Positions 58,713 through 64,000 of a stretch of DNA of 64,000 nt are shown piece by piece. The stretch lies in IMG/VR virus record IMGVR_UViG_3300034117_001582, positions 186,001-250,000 of that record, one strand, 5' to 3'. The position numbers and the translations under genes were made by a program. Within the stretch, counting starts at the first letter, position 1; the number at the start of each line of letters is the position of its first letter. The DNA is from a virus. Under the pieces are notes generated by a model. It did not search any database and was not told where the DNA came from. It worked only from the letters and a program-made list of their open reading frames with translations.

Positions 58713-60308
58713 CTATATATTATTTTTAACCATATTATAAAAGAACTCACTGATTTTATCAGGAGTTGTTATGTTCTGTTGTTTTAATTGTGACCGATAA
58801 AACCCTACCATCGCAATTATTTGTGACATAGGCGCGTTTTTATATAATGATGGAGGAATAAACCCTTTATCTAATAATCCTTGTTTTTGGAGTTGTTTAA
58901 TCTTTTTTCCCGCAAACTCATCCGCAACTTCTTCAGTATGTTTCATTAGGTTTGCTGCCTCCTCAACACTTATATCACCAAGATAACACTCATACATTAA
59001 ATCTTCACCATATTTTTTAAATTGGTACTGATGTGCAGTCTCGTGAAATATAATAAACAATAGATATTCTAACCTTTGGTTTAACGCCATTTTATTTATT
59101 AACACACCATCATGTAAAGCAACTCCCATAGCCGGCATCTTGAAATTGGCAAATTCTATTTTTTTGCAGTTTGATTGTGAAATAAAATCTTTTACCTTTT
59201 CTATTAACTCATCAGACATTTCATGTCTTGATGTAATATCATCTATTAAGGTGTTAACACCATCAGTTTCTTCCTTTAATACTTTTCTTATGGATTCTTT
59301 TAGGTATATGTTTTTCTTTCCACAATCGTTAACTGTTTTGTAATACGTATCAACCGCCTCGTTTGTGTAATTATAAATTACCTGCCAAATCTCATCCAAT
59401 ATGTTATCATACATTTGTTTAATCCCTTGAGTTTGTGGAAAAAGTTTTGTTCCATGTCCACCAATAAATGTTACGGTAACACTTACAAATTTAAATGTAT
59501 TATTACCCAAAGTATTTCTTTCATTAGGTACCTTAACTTCAAACCCACATATTACGTGGTCATATTCAGGTAGTATTATATTATTTAATACATTCTCAAT
59601 CATTTCTTTTTGTGACTCTTCTTTGGATTCTCTTATCATATCTCTGCCAGTACCTTCACGCATTAATTCTATTGCTTCTGATGGTATGTTATCAAACGTA
59701 ACTATATGTTTCTTAGATGATTCAAAATGTCTATCTTTATACCACTTAACATTAGGTATTAATTCTGTATTGATTGTCCATACATCGTCGTCATATGTAG
59801 AATCAAACCACGCTCGTTTATTTGTCGAGTTGGTTGCAAATATTGCAGGTATACATTTTTCACCATATCCTGCGTATATTTTATAACATTCACCAGCAAT
59901 TGCCTTTAACCCTTCATTTGATATTCTATCTCTAAACTTTGGATTGGATTTATGTATAACAATTTTGTTTGGTGTAATTTCTTTTCCTGCTGGGCTATAA
60001 TTTTCATTAAGTTCTTCCTCATATCTTTCAGTATCTAAATAAAAATCAGGTTCCTTTTTTAATTCTGTTCGTTTCTTGTAGTCATACCAAGGAACAACAT
60101 TTAAACCGGTAAACTTATTTATAGTATCACATATTTCTGAACTCTCTAACTCTTCCCATGCATCATAGTAAACCATAATCTCATTTCTTTTGGCGATGTA
60201 TTCTAAATCTATAATATTATCAAACATGGTATATATAAAATTCTTAACTAACTCAAATTTATTAGTCTCCTCTTTTAATACTTTTTTTATGTTCTTTTTT
60301 ATGTTCAT
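58713..60308 (-). CDS. Multi-module tagged protein: module 1 + ART-like + zincin-like, with a complete internal tag
   Basis: 531 residues. The tag MNIKKNIKKVLKEE ends L-K-E. Module 1 (~20-95) matches the start of the 57190 protein. L-N-E lies at 100-102. Residues ~113-222 (KIVIHKSNPKFRDRISNEGL, AIFATNSTNKRAWFDS) resemble the ADP-ribosyltransferase/KptA-like fold by pattern only. I-R-E-S at 225-228 precedes a module like module 2 of the neighbour. A full tag, IYLKESIRKVLKEET, is at 334-348. The last part is a zincin: HETAH at 422-426 with EEVADEFA (~459-466) as probable third-ligand region, M78/SprT-like. Looks like two fused cargo genes. Confidence 0.7.
   Translation of the reverse strand: MNIKKNIKKVLKEETNKFELVKNFIYTMFDNIIDLEYIAKRNEIMVYYDAWEELESSEICDTINKFTGLNVVPWYDYKKRTELKKEPDFYLDTERYEEELNENYSPAGKEITPNKIVIHKSNPKFRDRISNEGLKAIAGECYKIYAGYGEKCIPAIFATNSTNKRAWFDSTYDDDVWTINTELIPNVKWYKDRHFESSKKHIVTFDNIPSEAIELMREGTGRDMIRESKEESQKEMIENVLNNIILPEYDHVICGFEVKVPNERNTLGNNTFKFVSVTVTFIGGHGTKLFPQTQGIKQMYDNILDEIWQVIYNYTNEAVDTYYKTVNDCGKKNIYLKESIRKVLKEETDGVNTLIDDITSRHEMSDELIEKVKDFISQSNCKKIEFANFKMPAMGVALHDGVLINKMALNQRLEYLLFIIFHETAHQYQFKKYGEDLMYECYLGDISVEEAANLMKHTEEVADEFAGKKIKQLQKQGLLDKGFIPPSLYKNAPMSQIIAMVGFYRSQLKQQNITTPDKISEFFYNMVKNNI
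59265..59309 (-). other. Internal cargo tag inside the 531-residue gene
   Basis: These bases encode IYLKESIRKVLKEET, which has the form of a terminal tag except that the first codon is ATA (Ile) instead of ATG. A start-codon change after fusion would explain it. Confidence 0.7.
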
Positions 60309-60309
60309 G

Positions 60310-60633
60310 TTACATTACTTGGGATAAAAACTTTTTAATTGTTCTAACCACTTTTTGTCTATATGGATTGTTTTCATTTGAAAAATTATCAATTGGTTCT
60401 GTAACGTTATTATCTTCTAACATATTCAATATCAATCTTACTTGTCTTTTTTTATTATCAAAAGTTCCAATATTATAATAATCGTCATCTACTTTGAAAT
60501 AAACTTTTTTAAATCTAATCTGGTCATCAATATTTATTTCTTCAACTTTATATCTTCGCATAAGAAAATTCATAACTTTTTTGTCAATGTCCTCAGTTTC
60601 TTCTTTCAATATGTGTCTAATTAGTTTTCTCAT
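60310..60633 (-). CDS. Small tagged hypothetical protein
   Basis: 107 residues. The tag MRKLIRHILKEE ends L-K-E. A basic body follows (MRRYKVEEINIDDQIRFKKV). Not recognised. The ATG base overlaps the stop of the gene upstream, a tight coupling shared by all genes from 57.2 to 63.9 kb. Confidence 0.65.
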   Translation of the reverse strand: MRKLIRHILKEETEDIDKKVMNFLMRRYKVEEINIDDQIRFKKVYFKVDDDYYNIGTFDNKKRQVRLILNMLEDNNVTEPIDNFSNENNPYRQKVVRTIKKFLSQVM

Positions 60634-61076
60634 TAAATAAAAATATAATCATCAACTTTTAATCCTTTATATCCTGTCACAGATCCATACGTATAACTCT
60701 CTTCTAATTTTAATTCGTCAGGTATATATTCATACATCTCAAACACATATTCACCTAATTTTTGAGACTCTATATAGGGGTCAAATTTACCTTCATAATC
60801 AAATGGAGTAAGGACATATGCTATTTGTTTGTTTTTAATATATTCAAGGTTATACATCCGTTTTTTTTCCAAACCATAAAATTCTTTTACCTTTTCATAT
60901 TCAACAACTAAATCAATATAAATACTTGTCCTATATTCCTCATAGTCGTTATGTAATTGCCAACCAACAACAAATGGAAACTCGTTCTTTAATCCGTTAA
61001 CAACAATATCAATACCCTTATCTATTTGTTGTTTAGATACCTCTTCATTTAATATGTGTTTAATAAGTCCTCTCAT
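60633..61076 (-). CDS. Small tagged hypothetical protein
   Basis: 147 residues. The tag MRGLIKHILNEE ends L-N-E. The beta-rich body (YEEYRTSIYIDLVVEYEKVK) contains AYVLTPFDYEGKFDPYIES. Not recognised. Confidence 0.65.
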   Translation of the reverse strand: MRGLIKHILNEEVSKQQIDKGIDIVVNGLKNEFPFVVGWQLHNDYEEYRTSIYIDLVVEYEKVKEFYGLEKKRMYNLEYIKNKQIAYVLTPFDYEGKFDPYIESQKLGEYVFEMYEYIPDELKLEESYTYGSVTGYKGLKVDDYIFI

Positions 61077-61078
61077 TA

Positions 61079-62140
61079 TTATGCTTTTAACGTTTCTACT
61101 ATATCCTGAATGTCAGACAAATCATAACTACGACTTATGTTGTTTGGTCGTTGTGCAGTCTTTCCGTTTATTTCCCCCAACTGAACATAGGTTTGAGGCA
61201 TCCTATGTTCATTACTATCCAATTTAACAACTTTTACTGAAGACTCATCATTAAAAGAATCATATAAAAAATCTTTAAATTTATGATTCTCATCTTCCGT
61301 TAATTTATTTTCATTATAAATAATATTAACTATTGGCCAACTATTAGACATCCACCTATTCCATCCGGCATCGATAGTTTTAAATGGTAAAACAATTGAT
61401 GGTTCGTCCCCATCCGTTGTCCAAGATACCTCAACCAAACCTTTTTGGTTTTCAATTCTTTCAACCATTTCGGGGTCGTCTTTGAATATTTTTTTTAAAT
61501 TGTCTAATCCTCCAACCAATTTTGCAGCATAAAATAATCCATCCGTTTTTATTAGATTAATAATGTCCGAATTATTACTTTCATTTAAACTTTCAGATTC
61601 GCCATAAAGTTTGTCGTGTATTCTCTCTACATCTTCTATTGAAAAAGAGTCATCATAATCATGTATATCGACATCATTACCGTTTATTTGTGTAACATCA
61701 AAATAAGTGGACTTCCCAAAATCAAATGATTTAGTTTTTAACTTTCCTACAGTGTTGTCATTTTGAATTACCGAAATAATGGTTATCAGTTTGTTTTTTT
61801 CCACCGAAGTTAATTTACTGTCATCATAAATAAGATTTAATTCAGGCCAAGAATGTGTGCCCCATATATTTTTTCCAATACCTATTATTTCATATTTAAT
61901 TGGAAATACAACAAATTTATCACTTTTAAATTTCCCATCGTAATACATTTCAAAATCAACAACACCTGTTAATTCATCTAATATTTCAGAAACTTCGAGG
62001 TCATCTTTGAATATACTTTTAAGATTATCCAGTCCACCAACCATTTCAGCAGCATCAAAGATATTATTATCTTCGATAAATTGTTTCAGCTCTTGTTGGA
62101 GTCTATTTTCTTTTAATATGTGTTTAATAAGTTCTCTCAT
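61079..62140 (-). CDS. Tagged protein with two repeated domains joined at LNES
   Basis: 353 residues. The tag MRELIKHILKE ends L-K-E. Two homologous halves occupy residues ~20-180 and ~195-353: IFDAAEMVGGLDNLKSIFKD is answered by LFYAAKLVGGLDNLKKIFKD, and THSWPELNLIYDDSKLT by SNSWPIVNIIYNENKLT. They are joined at ESLNESNN (LNE at 185-187). An internal duplication with a candidate processing site exactly between the copies. Function unknown. Confidence 0.75.
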   Translation of the reverse strand: MRELIKHILKENRLQQELKQFIEDNNIFDAAEMVGGLDNLKSIFKDDLEVSEILDELTGVVDFEMYYDGKFKSDKFVVFPIKYEIIGIGKNIWGTHSWPELNLIYDDSKLTSVEKNKLITIISVIQNDNTVGKLKTKSFDFGKSTYFDVTQINGNDVDIHDYDDSFSIEDVERIHDKLYGESESLNESNNSDIINLIKTDGLFYAAKLVGGLDNLKKIFKDDPEMVERIENQKGLVEVSWTTDGDEPSIVLPFKTIDAGWNRWMSNSWPIVNIIYNENKLTEDENHKFKDFLYDSFNDESSVKVVKLDSNEHRMPQTYVQLGEINGKTAQRPNNISRSYDLSDIQDIVETLKA

Positions 62141-62142
62141 TA

Positions 62143-62793
62143 CTATCTACTTCCTCTTACTCTATCTATTTCGACCTCACGAAGTTTATCTACATATAAT
62201 TTATCAATATAACCAGGAGTTTCTTTTTCTTTTTTAATTAAATCGTTTGCTTTCCATAAAGTATTTTTGACAATAAAATCAATCATTTCATCATTTGTAA
62301 CTCCTTCAGGTTTTGAAACAGGAGGAACGCAAATTTGAGTTTTTTCTGGATGTACAGAAAATTCATCTATTGTTATATCATTTCTTCCCATTTTATTTTG
62401 GATTGTTTCTAAAAATGTGTCTTCAAACCAGTCTTGAATAACATATTTTAAATAGTTTTTTCTTACGGGAATGTCTGAATTTAATTCATCAAATATATCT
62501 TTAGGCATTTGTAATTCACCACTTTCAAAATCTCTTTCTTCCGTTTTTCTTTTATCATCAAAAACATTTTCATCATCATGGAAGAATAATATAACACTCA
62601 TTATTTCTTTTCCGTCGTTACACCATTCAAAATCATGTCTTGTTTCCCAAGATTTGTCATGATACATTTGTGCGCCATCAACATAGTCGTTTAACCACCT
62701 ATAGATAAGTTTATCCACACTTGGTGTTGGCTTTGAGTATTTCTTATTAACCTCTTCTTTTAATATATGTCTAATTAAATTTCTATTCTCCAT
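62143..62793 (-). CDS. Tagged hypothetical protein
   Basis: 216 residues from Met at 62793. That start is chosen because MENRNLIRHILKEE is the tag and the 11-nt overlap with the upstream gene fits the coupling pattern; the frame extends to 62814. Mixed alpha/beta, acidic (FFHDDENVFDDKRKTEERDF), with a conserved-looking HPEKTQICVPPVSKPEG. Unrecognised. Confidence 0.65.
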   Translation of the reverse strand: MENRNLIRHILKEEVNKKYSKPTPSVDKLIYRWLNDYVDGAQMYHDKSWETRHDFEWCNDGKEIMSVILFFHDDENVFDDKRKTEERDFESGELQMPKDIFDELNSDIPVRKNYLKYVIQDWFEDTFLETIQNKMGRNDITIDEFSVHPEKTQICVPPVSKPEGVTNDEMIDFIVKNTLWKANDLIKKEKETPGYIDKLYVDKLREVEIDRVRGSR

Positions 62794-63214
62794 CATCATA
62801 TTCTTCTTGTACAAATTGGTATTTCATATTCATTGAATAGTCACCTCCCGCACTCCATTCACAACCAATAAACCAAAACATCAAGTTATTATGTTTACCT
62901 TTCTTTTCCCCAAAAGACCCATTACTTGTAAATGAATAATTAAGTAAAATTTTATTCAATTCTTTATCGACTGTTTTTAGTTGGTCGGTAAACGAAAAAA
63001 GGTCAGGGTCTTCACACCAAGATGTTATTAATAATTCACCCTCAATTTCGTTACTTCTGCTAATATAATTAATATTCGCAGTTTCTATATTTGTTATTAA
63101 ACTTGAATCTACATTACTTTGTAATATCCACGCAATTTTTTGAGCAGATCTAATAAACTTTTCTTTAAGATCTGAAGTATCTTCTTTTAATACTTTTCTA
63201 ATTATTTCTTTCAT
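62783..63214 (-). CDS. Tagged hypothetical protein
   Basis: 143 residues. The tag MKEIIRKVLKED ends L-K-E. The body has LITSWCEDPDLFSFTDQLKT and NNLMFWFIGCEWSAGGDYS. No recognised family. Overlaps both neighbours. Confidence 0.65.
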   Translation of the reverse strand: MKEIIRKVLKEDTSDLKEKFIRSAQKIAWILQSNVDSSLITNIETANINYISRSNEIEGELLITSWCEDPDLFSFTDQLKTVDKELNKILLNYSFTSNGSFGEKKGKHNNLMFWFIGCEWSAGGDYSMNMKYQFVQEEYDDGE

Positions 63215-63855
63215 TTTACTGGCTTACCGTATTTGTAGAATTTCTGTTGTATGTTTATTGTGCCCTTACATCCACCTGTCTTCTTAGTCCCATTATCATT
63301 AAAACATTTAGGTATGGTTTTATTAAAATAATAAACCATTTTAGGCTCCCCTGAATTGCCTGAGTGCATGGATTGTAATTGTCCATTAACCGCAGACTCA
63401 CCTCCACCAGCACTTCCTCTACTATCGAATTGCTCGTAAGTATATCCATCAGTACTAGGACCAATAGTAACTTCCCAATTTACCGTTAAAGTATTTGGGT
63501 CAATAAACACATACATGTCTTTAATATCAACGGCCTTAACATTTTTATTTTTAAATTTATAATCTTTAATACCATTTTGTACTATCGTATTAATTCTACC
63601 ACCAAACCCATCGGACCGTCTTCTGTGAAATGAATGTAATGCGTCGTAAACTCCTGATTTACCAGCAGCACTATAACTTCCTTTTATTACTTCATCTGAT
63701 GAAAATCCTTTTGATGGGTCTAACCATAGTGAACCTTTAAGGTCTTTAGTCGGGTCAGGTTTAATATTAGCCCCTTTTTTCTTTTCGTTATCCTCTAATA
63801 TATTAGGATTTAAACCAACATATTCTTTTAATACTTTTCTAATTAAATCTTTCAT
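63211..63855 (-). CDS. Tagged hypothetical protein, first gene of the 57-64 kb run
   Basis: 214 residues. The tag MKDLIRKVLKEY ends L-K-E. Gly/Ser-rich segments (SRGSAGGGESAVNGQLQSMH) and two C-terminal Cys (PKCFNDNG, GGCKG) are visible; the rest is beta-rich. Function unknown. GATATTTATAACT stands directly before the ATG, the only such element in this run, so the whole run may be one transcript. Confidence 0.65.
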   Translation of the reverse strand: MKDLIRKVLKEYVGLNPNILEDNEKKKGANIKPDPTKDLKGSLWLDPSKGFSSDEVIKGSYSAAGKSGVYDALHSFHRRRSDGFGGRINTIVQNGIKDYKFKNKNVKAVDIKDMYVFIDPNTLTVNWEVTIGPSTDGYTYEQFDSRGSAGGGESAVNGQLQSMHSGNSGEPKMVYYFNKTIPKCFNDNGTKKTGGCKGTINIQQKFYKYGKPVK

Positions 63856-63878
63856 AGTTATAAATATCGCTTAATTAT

Positions 63879-63910
63879 TTTGCGTCATCAATAGTTTATC
63901 GTATCTTTAT
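63879..63910 (+). promoter_or_regulatory. Host-type promoter (TTTG-N20-TATCTTTA)
   Basis: TTTG at 63879-63882 and TATCTTTA at 63903-63910, one base off TAnnTTTG, only 4 nt before the ATG at 63915, so a leaderless or very short-leader mRNA. Confidence 0.55.
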
Positions 63911-63914
63911 GTTA

Positions 63915-64000
63915 TGAAAAAATTCTTAGCATATTACTTTATCTATCGAACCACTAAGGACCCTATGACAGCGGCCAAAATATATCAAATGATATATCAT
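63915..64000 (+). CDS. N-terminal fragment of a plus-strand gene cut by the window edge
   Basis: ATG at 63915, open to the window end: MKKFLAYYFIYRTTKDPMTA then AKIYQMIYH. Too short to classify. A host-type promoter precedes it. No tag. Confidence 0.5.

Overview
The window looks like part of a large, AT-rich tailed-phage (Caudoviricetes-type) genome whose host is a member of the Bacteroidota. Phage evidence: a collagen-like fibre gene, cell-wall hydrolases of virion type, long co-directional runs of overlapping genes and dozens of small orphan genes. Host evidence: a surface protein with a type IX secretion (T9SS) type B sorting domain and SprB-like repeats, several promoters of the Bacteroidota form TTTG-N19/20-TAnnTTTG, and almost no Shine-Dalgarno sequences. 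No terminase, portal, major capsid, polymerase or tRNA gene is visible, so the phage assignment is inference from these marks.

Layout. 1-4.5 kb: collagen-like fibre protein (its frame runs off the left edge) and a small putative baseplate protein. 4.6-16.7 kb: a minus-strand block of large proteins (Ig-like-domain protein, two long proteins with membrane-active stretches, GH19 lysozyme). 16.8-20.4 kb: the T9SS-type adhesin and, divergently, an NlpC/P60+M23 double peptidoglycan hydrolase. 20.6-37.8 kb: mixed-strand region with PAP2 phosphatase, UvrC-like nuclease, SlyD-like FKBP, two acetyltransferases, two secreted CAP-type proteins, two proteins with OmpA-like segments, an M15-type peptidase and a Cys-rich, possibly lipid-binding protein. 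37.8-48.2 kb: small minus-strand genes, many separated by their own terminators. 48.2-50.1 kb: two gene-poor stretches, one G-rich and one full of hairpins. 50.1-63.9 kb: a minus-strand array with HEXXH metallopeptidase-like proteins, ParB-like, DUF5872-like, pterin dehydratase, GT2/LpxH-type envelope genes and translationally coupled multidomain proteins.

The unifying signal is an N-terminal tag of about 10-30 residues on more than forty otherwise unrelated proteins. Typical forms are RLTESDLxRIVxRVINE, MNLQENIRRIxxMMG...IKE, MRxLIxHILKEE and MKIIITExQY. Most end at an (I/L)-x-E tripeptide, the consensus cut site of the T4 prohead protease gp21 in capsid-targeting propeptides. Similar (I/L)-x-E-S sites lie at domain junctions inside the larger proteins, and one protein carries a complete internal tag. 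My inference is that this is a large set of head-packaged, possibly injected, cargo proteins.

Two promoter classes are visible. Most tagged and structural genes have GTATTTATAA or ATATTTATTA 5-30 nt before the start codon, a candidate phage late promoter. Several untagged genes, including the secreted CAP proteins, have the host-type promoter instead. This would fit late expression of packaged cargo and host-polymerase expression of the other set.
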